Shown piece by piece: positions 50,467-59,383 of a stretch of DNA of 64,000 nt. This DNA is from Fructobacillus evanidus (GTDB lineage: Bacteria > Bacillota > Bacilli > Lactobacillales > Lactobacillaceae), in assembly GCF_963580165.1 (NCBI RefSeq), contig NZ_CAUZLM010000007.1:24144-88143 (forward strand), written 5' to 3'. Under the pieces are notes generated by a model. That model searched no databases. It was given only the letters and a program-made list of their open reading frames with translations, and had not been told where the DNA came from. Numbering within the stretch: position 1 is the first letter of the stretch; the number at the start of each line of letters is the position of its first letter. Made by a program: the position numbers and the translations under genes.

Positions 50467-52899
50467 TTACTTCGCAACAATATTAACGAACTTACCTGGA
50501 ATGGCAATAATTTTTTTGATTTCCAAGCCATCCAAGTTCTTTTGAACCTTTTCATCAGCCTTTGCTGCTGCAATCAAGTCGTCCTGACTGGCATCAGCTG
50601 GTAAGACCTGCTTTGAACGGACCTTGCCGTTCACCTGGAAGATGATTTCCTTTGTATCATCGACCAAGGCTTCTTCATCATAAGTTGGCCAGGCAACATA
50701 AGTGATGGATTCCTTTGAACCCGTCAACTTTTGCCACAATTCTTCGGCCAAGTGTGGTGCAAACGGTGCTAACATTTGCACAAAGCCTTCCATGTAAGCA
50801 GCTGGAAGCTTGTCTTCCTTGTAAGCATCATTGACAAAGACCATCAACGTTGAGATGGCAGTGTTGAAATGCATGTTTTCCAAGTCTTCCGTGACCTTCT
50901 TGACCGTCAAGTTGTATTCCTTCTTGAGCGTGTCATCGGCCTTATCCGTCAACTTGTCCGTTACAGAACCATCTTCATTGATGAGCAAGCGCCAAACACG
51001 GTCTAACCAACGACGAGATCCTGTCACCCCTTCTTCAGACCATGGCTTGTTCTGAGTCAATGGGCCCATAAACATTTCATAGATTCGGAGTGTATCGGCA
51101 CCATATTCGTTGACGATATCATCCGGGTTGACCACGTTGCCCTTCGACTTTGACATCTTTTCGTGGTTAGCACCCAAAATCATTCCTTGGTTAACCAACT
51201 TTTGGAATGGTTCCTTTTCCTTCACCACGCCAAGGTCATACAAGACCTTGTTCCAGAAACGAGCATACAAGAGGTGCAAAACCGCGTGTTCTGCTCCACC
51301 GACGTACAAGTCGACGTTCTTCCAGTAAGCTAATTTCTCAGGATCGGCCAAAGCCTCGCCATTCTTTGCATCGATATAGCGTAAGAAGTACCATGATGAT
51401 CCAGCCCACTGTGGCATAGTATTAGTTTCACGACGGCCCTTCATGCCATCTGCACGAGTGACTTCCAGCCAGTCCTTGGCATTGGCCAATGGTGATTCAC
51501 CAGTACCAGAAGGCTTCAATTGCTCTTCTGTCATTTCTGGCAAACGTAATGGCAATTCATCCTCTGGAACCAATGTCTGTGTGCCATCTTCCCAATGGAT
51601 AACAGGGATTGGTTCACCCCAGTAACGCTGGCGAGAGAAAATCCAATCACGCAAGCGGTAGTTCACCTTCTTTTCACCAGCACCGTTTTCTTCCAACCAG
51701 GCAATCATCTTGTCGATGGCCTCTTGCTTGTCCATGCCATTTACGAAGCCTGAGTTAATGTGAACGCCCTCGCCACTATAAGCTTCCTTGTCAATGTCGC
51801 CACCTTCGATAACTGGCGTAATGCGCAAGTCGAACTTCTTAGCAAAGTCGTAATCACGCTGATCGTGCGCTGGCACACCCATCACGGCTCCGGTTCCATA
51901 AGAAGCCAAGACATAGTCGGCAATCCAGATTGGCAACAATTCGCCGTTAACCGGGTTCTTAGCATAAGCCCCAGTGAAGACCCCTGACTTATCCTTATTC
52001 AAATCAGTTCGCTCCAAGTCAGACTTAGTGGCGATTTCTTCTTGATAAACTGCCACAGCCGCCTTTTGATCGGCAGTGGTGATTTGATCAACCAAATCAT
52101 GTTCTGGTGACAAAACCAGGTAAGAAGCACCAAACAACGTATCTGGACGCGTTGAGAAGACCTCAATCTTTTCACCATCATGGCCTTCGACCGAAAAGCG
52201 AATAGAGGCACCGACTGAGCGGCCAATCCAATGACGCTGCTGCTCCTTAATTGCTTCAGGCCAGTCTAAATCATCCAAGTCATCAATCAAGCGGTCCGCA
52301 TAGGCCGTAATCTTCAAAACCCATTGCTTCATTGGCTTGCGGTAAACAGGGTAACCCCCACGTTCCGTCTTGCCGTTAATCACTTCTTCGTTGGCAACAA
52401 CCAAGCCACCACCTGGAAAATCAGGAGCCCAGTTGACCATGATTTCATCTTCATAAGCCAAGCCCATTTCATAGAGCTTTTCAAAGATCCACTGCGTCCA
52501 TTTGTAATAGCTAGGGTCAGTTGTCTTAATTTCACGGTTCCAGTCGTAAGAGAAGCCCAATGACTTCACTTGGTTCTTAAAAGTTTGAATGTTTTGGTCC
52601 GTAAAAGTTGCGGGGTTGTGACCCGTCTTCAAAGCATACTGTTCGGCTGGCAAACCAAAAGCATCCCAACCCATAGGATGCAAAACATTAAAGCCACGAG
52701 CGCGCTTAAAACGCGATACGATATCCGTGGCCGTATACCCTTCTGGGTGACCAACATGTAATCCTTGACCAGATGGATATGGAAACATGTCTAAGGCATA
52801 AAACTTTTCCTTATCTGATTTATCTGGTGCTGCAAAGGTTTGATCCTCATCCCAAAAATTTTGCCACTTCTTCTCAATTGTTTTATGATCGTATCCCAT
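50467..52899 (-). CDS. leuS: Leucyl-tRNA synthetase
   Basis: Class I synthetase charging tRNA-Leu. 810 residues. HIGH-type motif as GLHVGHPEGYTATD (about 45), CP1 editing domain, and KMSKSKGN at about 580. The N-terminus YDHKTIEKKWQNFWDE is typical. Regulated by the T-box leader directly upstream. Confidence 0.97.
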   Translation of the reverse strand: MGYDHKTIEKKWQNFWDEDQTFAAPDKSDKEKFYALDMFPYPSGQGLHVGHPEGYTATDIVSRFKRARGFNVLHPMGWDAFGLPAEQYALKTGHNPATFTDQNIQTFKNQVKSLGFSYDWNREIKTTDPSYYKWTQWIFEKLYEMGLAYEDEIMVNWAPDFPGGGLVVANEEVINGKTERGGYPVYRKPMKQWVLKITAYADRLIDDLDDLDWPEAIKEQQRHWIGRSVGASIRFSVEGHDGEKIEVFSTRPDTLFGASYLVLSPEHDLVDQITTADQKAAVAVYQEEIATKSDLERTDLNKDKSGVFTGAYAKNPVNGELLPIWIADYVLASYGTGAVMGVPAHDQRDYDFAKKFDLRITPVIEGGDIDKEAYSGEGVHINSGFVNGMDKQEAIDKMIAWLEENGAGEKKVNYRLRDWIFSRQRYWGEPIPVIHWEDGTQTLVPEDELPLRLPEMTEEQLKPSGTGESPLANAKDWLEVTRADGMKGRRETNTMPQWAGSSWYFLRYIDAKNGEALADPEKLAYWKNVDLYVGGAEHAVLHLLYARFWNKVLYDLGVVKEKEPFQKLVNQGMILGANHEKMSKSKGNVVNPDDIVNEYGADTLRIYEMFMGPLTQNKPWSEEGVTGSRRWLDRVWRLLINEDGSVTDKLTDKADDTLKKEYNLTVKKVTEDLENMHFNTAISTLMVFVNDAYKEDKLPAAYMEGFVQMLAPFAPHLAEELWQKLTGSKESITYVAWPTYDEEALVDDTKEIIFQVNGKVRSKQVLPADASQDDLIAAAKADEKVQKNLDGLEIKKIIAIPGKFVNIVAK

Positions 52900-52917
52900 T
52901 TTATTCCTCCATCTACT

Positions 52918-52960
52918 AAAAAACGCCCCATGTTAAGCCACTTGGGCCTAACATAGGGCG
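52918..52960 (-). terminator. T-box terminator of leuS
   Basis: Minus strand CGCCCTATGTTAGGCC / GGCTTAACATGGGGCG followed by TTTTTT; alternative to the T-box antiterminator. Confidence 0.9.
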
Positions 52961-53147
52961 ATTGTCATCGCGGTACCACCTACGTTTTGTTCAATTTCTT
53001 GAACCTCGAAGTTGCCTTAACGCAGCAAGACGTACCGACTACTCCACTTCACCGGTAGGGGTTTCAACCGAGTTCATGATCTTGGTTGGCAAGCTTCCAG
53101 CCCCGCTTACTTTCTGATGCTCCGTAATCACTACTATTGTTGAAAAG
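52961..53147 (-). promoter_or_regulatory. T-box leader of leuS
   Basis: Minus strand carries the T-box core GGTGGTACCGCG (about 52968-52979) and an upstream stem I. A CTC codon in GAACTC (53070-53072) fits the specifier position for leucine. Uncharged tRNA-Leu would stabilise the antiterminator and raise leuS expression. A TATAAT at 53155-53160 is the likely -10. Confidence 0.9.
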
Positions 53148-53216
53148 TACCTTTATTATAGCATAAATCAGTAAAAATTCGTATACTATAGATTAGAAAA
53201 GAAAAAGGAGCTCGCG

Positions 53217-53741
53217 ATGCAAATTTCAAATCGACATTTTATTCAAAGTACACTTGAAGAAACGGTCGAACCTGGTAACCTCGTTGTGGATGGTGCTGCT
53301 GGTATCGGCTTAAACACACGCTTTCTATCGAGCCGTGTGGGCTCACAAGGCCAAGTTTTGACCTTTAGCGAAGAGAAAGAAAATGCGAATCAAATCGCTT
53401 CTTCTCTTTTTATGGCTGGTTTACAAGATCGCGTTGACGTAATCAACGGCGTTTTGACACAAGACAAGTTGCAAGCACAAATTGGTAAAGTTTCAAAGCT
53501 TAACCTCGCCATTCTGGACTACGGCTCTGACACCGGCACTTCCCTTCCTAACCGAGAAACGCTTAACGAACAAATCACCCTTCTTTGGGACCACCTTAAA
53601 GATGACGGTCTCTTGATTGTCAACTTAACCCGTAACCAACAGGCAGCCAACTTCGACGTTTCCATTACAAATGATACGGATAAGGCTAGCTACCAAACTC
53701 ATTCTGATTTAACCTATTTGATTGAACGCAAAGACGATTAG
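53217..53741 (+). CDS. YtqB/MnmM-like SAM-dependent methyltransferase
   Basis: 174 residues, class I Rossmann methyltransferase of the YtqB family, whose members finish the 5-methylaminomethyl side chain of tRNA wobble uridine. Seen: an N-terminal HFIQSTLEETVEPGNLVVD, SAM loop DGAAGIGLNTRFLSS, AILDYGS and ETLNEQITLLWDHLKDDGLLIV (all quoted in part). The SAM loop and the position-specific residues differ from the usual DATMGNGHDT, so it is a diverged member. It diverges from leuS, and a ribosome binding site AAAAAGGAG lies upstream. Confidence 0.78.
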   Translation: MQISNRHFIQSTLEETVEPGNLVVDGAAGIGLNTRFLSSRVGSQGQVLTFSEEKENANQIASSLFMAGLQDRVDVINGVLTQDKLQAQIGKVSKLNLAILDYGSDTGTSLPNRETLNEQITLLWDHLKDDGLLIVNLTRNQQAANFDVSITNDTDKASYQTHSDLTYLIERKDD

Positions 53742-53767
53742 TCCCAGCATATCAACTCGTAAAATGG

Positions 53768-53773
53768 TATAAT
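53768..53773 (+). promoter_or_regulatory. Extended -10 of the 43-residue ORF
   Basis: TGG-TATAAT, about 33 bases before the ATG. Confidence 0.5.
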
Positions 53774-53805
53774 AGCGCCAATCAACAAAAACGGAGGCAA
53801 AATTC

Positions 53806-53937
53806 ATGGGACGAATTGTCAACCAAGAAGAGCACATTAACACACCCTTAGAAGACCTCATCGACCTACCCATTCTTGATAGCAAGCAAGATAAGGAAGC
53901 TCGCGATAAGGCTTTGGGTATTAAAAAAGACAAATAA
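53806..53937 (+). CDS. Small acidic/charged protein, 43 residues
   Basis: ATG at 53806 with GGAGG eight bases upstream, an extended -10 promoter before it and a terminator after it, so it looks like a complete gene. Sequence MGRIVNQEEHINTPLEDLID at the start, then LPILDSKQDKEARDKALGI at residues 21-39; highly charged, no membrane helix. The family is not recognised. Confidence 0.65.
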   Translation: MGRIVNQEEHINTPLEDLIDLPILDSKQDKEARDKALGIKKDK

Positions 53938-53941
53938 AGCT

Positions 53942-53990
53942 TAAAAAAGCCCGCTGGCTGTTCAGTAATCACTGACAGTCGCGGGTTTTT
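53942..53990 (+). terminator. Terminator of the 43-residue ORF
   Basis: AAAAAGCCCGC ... GCGGGTTTTT with an inner CTGTTCAGTAATCACTGACAG stem. Confidence 0.8.
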
Positions 53991-54019
53991 AGTTTAAATC
54001 GAGCAATTTTAAGCAAAAG

Positions 54020-54045
54020 AAAAAGCCCACCAAAGTGGACTTTTT
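54020..54045 (-). terminator. tuf terminator
   Basis: Minus strand AAAAAGTCCAC-TTTG-GTGGGCTTTTT. Confidence 0.85.
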
Positions 54046-54059
54046 GAAGAGATAATAAA

Positions 54060-55247
54060 TTATTCTTCGATTTCAGTAACAGTTCCGGCACCAACAGTGT
54101 GGCCACCTTCACGAACAGTAAACTTCAATCCCTTTTCAATGGCAACTGGTGCGATCAATTCAACGTCGAACGTTACTTGGTCACCAGGCATAACCATTTC
54201 AACACCGGCTGGCAATTCAACAACACCAGTAACATCAGTAGTGTGGAAGTAGAATTGTGGACGGTAGTTAGTGAAGAATGGTGTATGACGACCACCTTCG
54301 TCCTTAGTCAAAACATAAACTTCGGCCATGAACTTCTTGTGAGTCTTGATTGAACCAGGAGCAGCCAAAACTTGACCACGTTCGATCTGGTCACGGTCAA
54401 CACCACGAAGCAAAGCACCGATGTTGTCACCAGCTTGAGCTTCTTCCAAAGTCTTACGGAACATTTCGATTCCAGTAACCGTAGTCTTTTGGATTTCATC
54501 CTTCAAACCAACGATTTCAACTTCAGTACCAGTAGTCAAAACACCACGGTCAACACGACCAGAAGCAACAGTACCACGACCAGTGATCGTAAATACGTCT
54601 TCGACAGGCATCAAGAATGGCTTGTCATCTTCACGTGCTGGAGTTGGGATGTATGAATCAACAGCGTCCATCAATTCCATGATGACCTTAGCTTGTTCTT
54701 CATCACCTTCCAAAGCCTTCAAAGCTGAACCCTTGATAACAGGAATGTCATCGCCTGGGAAATCATATTCTGAAAGCAATTCACGAACTTCCATTTCAAC
54801 CAAGTCGATCAATTCTTCATCGTCAACCAAGTCAGTCTTGTTCAAGAAGACAACCAAATGTTCAACACCAACCTGGCGAGCCAACAAGATGTGCTCACGA
54901 GTTTGTGGCATAGGACCATCAGTTGCGGCAACAACCAAGATGGCACCATCCATTTGTGCGGCACCAGTGATCATGTTCTTAACGTAATCCGCGTGACCAG
55001 GGGCATCGATGTGGGCGTAGTGACGAGCATCAGTCTCATATTCGATGTGAGACGTGTTGATCGTGATACCACGTTCCTTTTCTTCAGGAGCGTTATCGAT
55101 TTCAGCGAAATCAGTAGCAGTTCCACCATCTTTTTCTGCCAATACCTTTGAGATAGCAGCAGTCAAAGTAGTCTTTCCGTGATCGACGTGTCCGATCGTA
55201 CCAATGTTAACGTGGGGCTTATTGCGAACGTAAGTTTCCTTAGCCAA
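54060..55247 (-). CDS. tuf: Elongation factor Tu
   Basis: GTPase delivering aminoacyl-tRNA to the ribosome. 395 residues; G1 GHVDHGKTT, G3 DAPGHADY, G4 NKTDLV, and C-terminal FTVREGGHTVGAGTVTEI. The normal N-terminus (MAKETYVRNKPHVNIG) corresponds to a TTG at 55245-55247 with GGAGG eight bases upstream; the in-frame codons before it are not family sequence. Monocistronic, with a near-consensus promoter and a strong terminator. Confidence 0.97.
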   Translation of the reverse strand: MAKETYVRNKPHVNIGTIGHVDHGKTTLTAAISKVLAEKDGGTATDFAEIDNAPEEKERGITINTSHIEYETDARHYAHIDAPGHADYVKNMITGAAQMDGAILVVAATDGPMPQTREHILLARQVGVEHLVVFLNKTDLVDDEELIDLVEMEVRELLSEYDFPGDDIPVIKGSALKALEGDEEQAKVIMELMDAVDSYIPTPAREDDKPFLMPVEDVFTITGRGTVASGRVDRGVLTTGTEVEIVGLKDEIQKTTVTGIEMFRKTLEEAQAGDNIGALLRGVDRDQIERGQVLAAPGSIKTHKKFMAEVYVLTKDEGGRHTPFFTNYRPQFYFHTTDVTGVVELPAGVEMVMPGDQVTFDVELIAPVAIEKGLKFTVREGGHTVGAGTVTEIEE

Positions 55248-55372
55248 TGTAGTTTCCTCCAATTTTATCTCTCAGTTTTTGTCCCGAGAAAATCGTATGT
55301 TTATATTTTACAACGCCTGGGCCATAAAGGCAACCATTAAACTGCGTTTTTCTGGCACTTAAGCCGACACTT

Positions 55373-55401
55373 ATTATACTAAGTTCTCGAATATTTGTAA
55401 A
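55373..55401 (-). promoter_or_regulatory. tuf promoter
   Basis: Minus strand TTTACA, 17-base spacer, TATAAT; about 125 bases upstream of the start codon. Confidence 0.8.
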
Positions 55402-55423
55402 CACCCATTTCCTAAGGGGTTTA

Positions 55424-56332
55424 CTACCCTGCCAGTTCACTCAATGCCTGCAAAACCAAGTCGTGTGCCTGCTTTTGTTGGGCCTCTTCTTCCGGTACTT
55501 GTTCCTGATAAAAAGCTGACAAATCAGCATCTACCCAGGCCGTGGCATCCAAGATACTTTCTTCTAGCCGTGGGAACAATAACATGGCCTCTAAGCGTAG
55601 CTGATCAAACAAAGCCTGGTAGGCAATTGGGTCTTCTTGGCCAACCTGGTCATCTAAAGCTGCAACCAGTTTTTGAAAGGCATGATTTGAGAACAGTGGC
55701 AAGATGGCCTGCAAATCGATTTGGTAGCGCTGTTGGTCAAGCCACTGATAGGTGACTACCCCGGTTTCCCCGAGCTCCTGCAAGTCACTCAAAAGCGTGC
55801 TGCGCATCAATGGACTGGCAAAGGGGTCAACCAGTAAGAATTTCGCCCCCGTCACAAAAGTAGCTACGGGCAAGTGAAAAGCTTGTTGGTAGCGTTCCTG
55901 CTGGGCCACCATTGATTCATCGCTCAGATGGTAAAAATGCTGGGCAATCGTCTTGAGCGTCTGCCCCTGCTGGTCTTCAGCCTTCCTTTCACCATCTCGA
56001 ATCTGCGCTAACAAACCTTCTGTTAATTCCTGATTTGGACTCTGCAAAGCCCACTGTTGCGCGGAAACGAAGTTTTGTATTTGCAAAAGCAGGTCAAAAT
56101 ACAGTAAGAACAGATTTTCATGTTGGGCATAATCCGACAAAAAATCAGTAGCGTAATCTTTAGCCAGTTGGTATTGCTGGTCCTCTTTTAAGGCCAGCAC
56201 CAATTGGCGATTAACGGCCAAACTTTGCTCTTCTTGGTAAACTGTCACAAATAAATCAGCTGCCTGGTGGTAGTGTTCCTGGTTAAACTCGGCCTCAGCC
56301 TGATCTTTGATTTCAATCAATGTCTTTTCCAA
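55424..56332 (-). CDS. TPR-like repeat protein, unknown function
   Basis: 302 residues. The first 110 form helical TPR-like pairs (QAEAEFNQEHYHQAADLFVTVYQEEQS and LALKEDQQYQLAKDYATDFLS, both quoted in part); the rest is acidic, Gln- and Leu-rich and also helical. Soluble, with no signal peptide. The start is a TTG at 56330-56332 with AAAAAGGAG six bases upstream. Lies between rnjB and tuf; the role is not predictable. Confidence 0.72.
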   Translation of the reverse strand: MEKTLIEIKDQAEAEFNQEHYHQAADLFVTVYQEEQSLAVNRQLVLALKEDQQYQLAKDYATDFLSDYAQHENLFLLYFDLLLQIQNFVSAQQWALQSPNQELTEGLLAQIRDGERKAEDQQGQTLKTIAQHFYHLSDESMVAQQERYQQAFHLPVATFVTGAKFLLVDPFASPLMRSTLLSDLQELGETGVVTYQWLDQQRYQIDLQAILPLFSNHAFQKLVAALDDQVGQEDPIAYQALFDQLRLEAMLLFPRLEESILDATAWVDADLSAFYQEQVPEEEAQQKQAHDLVLQALSELAG

Positions 56333-56385
56333 GTGAAACTCCTTTTTACTCTAATAAGGCAACTTGCGCCTCTATTCTAACAAAG

Positions 56386-56412
56386 AAAAAAGGCCCTGAC
56401 GGGTCTTTTTTC
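56386..56412 (-). terminator. rnjB terminator
   Basis: AAAAAGGCCC-TGAC-GGGTCTTTTT, with a G-U pair, and a T run on the plus strand and an A run mirrored on the minus strand. Confidence 0.75.
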
Positions 56413-56441
56413 AAAATGATTGATAACTGCAAGTGGCTAAA

Positions 56442-56477
56442 AATGCCGATGACAGGAATCGAACCCGTTGAGCCACT
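56442..56477 (-). pseudogene. 3' fragment of a tRNA gene
   Basis: Minus strand GTGGCTCA, then T arm ACGGG-TTCGATT-CCTGT, then acceptor half CATCGGC plus A. No matching GCCGATG 5' half, D arm or anticodon arm is present upstream, where rnjB coding sequence lies. It is therefore about half a tRNA, of a type that cannot be named from this piece. Confidence 0.65.
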
Positions 56478-56488
56478 TTCAGTTTTAA

Positions 56489-58390
56489 TTATTGGTTTGC
56501 TGCTTGTTTCTTGGCTTGATCTTGATTCTTTTGACCTTTCGCCTTGTTGCCCTGGTTCTTGGGCTTATTTTGCTTTGCTTGATTATTTTGCTTCTTTTGG
56601 TTGTTATTTTGGCCCGGATTCTTTTGACCCTTCTTTTGGTCTTTATTTCCGTTTGCCTTCTTGCCCTTTTGACCGGTAGTTTCCTGCCCCTTGGTGTGGT
56701 GTGGTCGGCGATTTTGGTTAACTTCCATCACCACAGGCATTACCATTGGCCGGCGACGAGTCTCGTTAAACAAGAAGCGAGACAATGATTCACGAACGCC
56801 ATTCTTTAACTCGTTCCAGTCAAAGGCCTTGGCATTTTTCAAATAGTCTTCAATGGCGTCAATTGTCAGCTTACCAGCTTCCTTCATCAAGTCGCGGTTC
56901 GCCTTCACATAGACAAAACCACGAGACGTCATCTTTGGCTTTGACACAACCTTGCGCTTTTTACGATCAATCGTCACCACCGTCACAAAGACACCATCTT
57001 CAGACAAAATTCGGCGGTCGCGAAGAACCACATTACCGATATCATTCAAAGAATCACCATCAATCATGGTTTCGCCAATCGTAAAGCCGCCCTTCTTTTC
57101 AAAGGTTTGGCCATCATAAACGTACTGGTCGCCACGTTTAGCCATGATAATCTTTTTAGCTGGAATATTAACTTCCTCGGCGGCAGCCTTTGCCGTCACC
57201 ATCACCCGGAATTCACCAGAAACAGGGAAGAAGAATTCCGGCTTCATGAAATTAATCATCATCTGCACGTCTTCAGCTGATCCGTGGCCAGATGACCGTA
57301 AATCAGTTGAAATCTGCTTGACATCAGCACCCTGTTGGAAAAGCAAGTTTCGCGTCTGCGCCACGTAAGATTCAACAGCAAAGGATGGTGTTGTTGCAAT
57401 AAAGACCAAGTCAGAATCGCCCAAGCGGATGTTTGGATTTTCACCCTTCGCCATCTTGTGCAAGTTCTTAACGGGTTCACCCATCTTACCAGTCTCCAAA
57501 ACAACGATTTGGCCAGCTGGCAACGTTTCCAAGTCTTTCAAATCAGCAAAAAGTTCTTCCTTTGGCATTGGCAAGTTCAACTTACCCAAATTCAAAGCGG
57601 CATGAACGATTTGTTCCACATCTTGCCCAGAGAAAATCAGGCGTCGATGGGTCTTTGCCGTCGCATCAATCACCTGCTGAACACGCTGAATATTAGAAGC
57701 GACAACAGCCACAATAATCCGCTTGCCCTTAGCAGCCACAAAGCTGTCTTCAACGTACTGGTGAATCTTCTTTTCACTAACCATTGGCTTACCGATGTCT
57801 TCGGTTCCAGCCGCATCAGCTAACAATGCCAAAACTGGCTTGGCACCAATTTCAGCCAAACGAGCGTAATTTGTTTGGTAAGAAGCTTCCGCCGTTTGGT
57901 CAAACTTAAAGTGACCAGTATAAACAATCTGGCCCTCATCCGTTCCCAAAACAACCCCTAAAGCTTCAGGGATTGTATGTGTGGTATTGAAGAATGACAC
58001 CTTAACGGCCCCAAAATCAATTTCAGTATTTTCATTAACCACGTGAAAATCATCAAAAGCCTTTAAGTCGGCTTCGTCTTGGATGGCTAATTTGGCCAAA
58101 GCAATGGTCAATTCAGAACCAAAAATTGGCACTTGAAGCTGTTGCAACAAGTATGGCAAAGCACCAATAGAATCTGCATGGCCGTGTGTCAAAAAGATTC
58201 CAGCAATTTTTTCTTGGTTATTAACGAGGTACTCAAAATCAGGGATGACAACGTCAATCCCGAGTTGTTCCGTTTCGGGGTACTTGAGTCCGGCATCTAA
58301 GATGAAAATTTCATCGTTGACTAAAACGGCATACATGTTCTTGCCGTTTTCACGCACTCCCCCAAAGGGAATTATTCTTAAATCTGTCAT
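56489..58390 (-). CDS. rnjB: Ribonuclease J2
   Basis: Metallo-beta-lactamase/beta-CASP RNase, partner of RNase J1 in mRNA decay. 633 residues. The metal motif reads HGHADSIGALP (69-79) with Ser where active J1 enzymes have His, typical of the weakly active J2 branch. beta-CASP and C-terminal domains follow. The last 75 residues are a Lys/Asn/Gln-rich low-complexity tail (KGQKNQDQAKKQAANQ end), probably RNA-binding. Confidence 0.9.
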   Translation of the reverse strand: MTDLRIIPFGGVRENGKNMYAVLVNDEIFILDAGLKYPETEQLGIDVVIPDFEYLVNNQEKIAGIFLTHGHADSIGALPYLLQQLQVPIFGSELTIALAKLAIQDEADLKAFDDFHVVNENTEIDFGAVKVSFFNTTHTIPEALGVVLGTDEGQIVYTGHFKFDQTAEASYQTNYARLAEIGAKPVLALLADAAGTEDIGKPMVSEKKIHQYVEDSFVAAKGKRIIVAVVASNIQRVQQVIDATAKTHRRLIFSGQDVEQIVHAALNLGKLNLPMPKEELFADLKDLETLPAGQIVVLETGKMGEPVKNLHKMAKGENPNIRLGDSDLVFIATTPSFAVESYVAQTRNLLFQQGADVKQISTDLRSSGHGSAEDVQMMINFMKPEFFFPVSGEFRVMVTAKAAAEEVNIPAKKIIMAKRGDQYVYDGQTFEKKGGFTIGETMIDGDSLNDIGNVVLRDRRILSEDGVFVTVVTIDRKKRKVVSKPKMTSRGFVYVKANRDLMKEAGKLTIDAIEDYLKNAKAFDWNELKNGVRESLSRFLFNETRRRPMVMPVVMEVNQNRRPHHTKGQETTGQKGKKANGNKDQKKGQKNPGQNNNQKKQNNQAKQNKPKNQGNKAKGQKNQDQAKKQAANQ

Positions 58391-58577
58391 GTTCTATCCT
58401 TTTGTCGTTACTACTTTTTAAAGCGAATCATCTTGAAAAGGCATATTGGATTATTAGCCTCTTCTTGTCTCGATTTCAATTATATCTAGTTTAACATAAA
58501 ATCCACTAGCTTGGGCAAAAGGCACCCGATTCAGCTCAAAAATTGGCAAAAAATTAGAAAATGCACATCAAAAAGAA

Positions 58578-58606
58578 AAAGCCAAAGCCTTGATTGGCTT
58601 GGCCTT
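58578..58606 (-). terminator. Second terminator after rplT
   Basis: Minus strand GCCAAGCC-AATCAA-GGCTTTGGC followed by TTTTT. Confidence 0.6.
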
Positions 58607-58613
58607 CAAATAA

Positions 58614-58645
58614 AAATCAGACTTAGAATAATCTAAGTCTGATTT
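58614..58645 (-). terminator. rplT terminator built from an inverted AAATCAG pair
   Basis: Perfect 14-bp stem AAATCAGACTTAGA / TCTAAGTCTGATTT with an ATAA loop; T runs on both strands. The ends of the stem are the enriched heptamer and its complement. Confidence 0.9.
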
Positions 58646-58663
58646 TTTAGATGTTAATTAAAA

Positions 58664-59083
58664 TTAACGTTCAACCTTAACAGTTGTTTCGGTTGTTGCT
58701 GCTGTACGTTCCTGAACCAAAACAGAACCTTGTTCCAAGGCTTGCTTTGCTTGGTCAGCCAACTTAGCAAAAGTATCGAAGTCAGATACGGCCAAATCAG
58801 CCAACATCTTACGGTTCAATTCGATACCAGCCATGTTCAAACCGTGCATCAACTTTGAGTATGACAAACCGTTCATCCGGGCTGCCGCGTTAATCCGAGC
58901 AATCCACAACTTACGGAAGTCGCGCTTGCGGTTCTTACGATCGCGGTAAGCGTACAAGTATGACTTGTAAACTTGTTGCTTAGCAACCTTATAATTGATG
59001 CGACGTTGGCCACGGTAACCCTTAGCCAACTTGATAAACTTTTTGCGACGTGCGCGTGAAACTGTACCACCCTTAACTCGCAT
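58664..59083 (-). CDS. rplT: 50S ribosomal protein L20
   Basis: Early 23S-rRNA-binding assembly protein and autogenous repressor of the infC operon. N-terminus RVKGGTVSRARRKKFIKLAKGYRG (quoted in part), SYLYAYRDRKNRKRDFRKLW. 139 residues, about 20 longer than usual, with a Thr/Val-rich C-terminal extension. Third gene of infC-rpmI-rplT. Confidence 0.97.
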   Translation of the reverse strand: MRVKGGTVSRARRKKFIKLAKGYRGQRRINYKVAKQQVYKSYLYAYRDRKNRKRDFRKLWIARINAAARMNGLSYSKLMHGLNMAGIELNRKMLADLAVSDFDTFAKLADQAKQALEQGSVLVQERTAATTETTVKVER

Positions 59084-59126
59084 GGGTAATTCCTCCTAAA
59101 TAGTATTAATTAAACGACCCTTTAAA

Positions 59127-59324
59127 TTAGAGGGTAGACAACAACTTAGCGTACTTCTTGATGGTTGTCTTGTTCATCATCCGAGTACCACGTAATTGAC
59201 GACGTTGCTTCTTTGTCTTACCGTGGAAACGGTGTGATGTGTAAGCTGAGGCTGACTTAAAGCCACCCTTAGCTGTCTTCTTGAAACGCTTTGCTGAAGC
59301 GCGGTGAGTCTTCATCTTGGGCAT
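59127..59324 (-). CDS. rpmI: 50S ribosomal protein L35
   Basis: 65 residues, very basic; PKMKTHRASAKRFKKT at the N-terminus and the TSHRFHGKTKKQRRQLRGTR stretch are diagnostic. Between infC and rplT, the standard order. Confidence 0.97.
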   Translation of the reverse strand: MPKMKTHRASAKRFKKTAKGGFKSASAYTSHRFHGKTKKQRRQLRGTRMMNKTTIKKYAKLLSTL

Positions 59325-59383
59325 GAGTCCATATTCTCCTATCGTTTTTCAAGTATCTAGCGACCGGTCAAAATGAATCGTGC

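Noticed and set aside
56320..56679. 119-codon plus-strand ORF over the tRNA fragment and rnjB tail
   Set aside because: Contains the MTGIEP-type peptide that is the usual false translation of a tRNA 3' end; the rest is antisense to the rnjB low-complexity tail.
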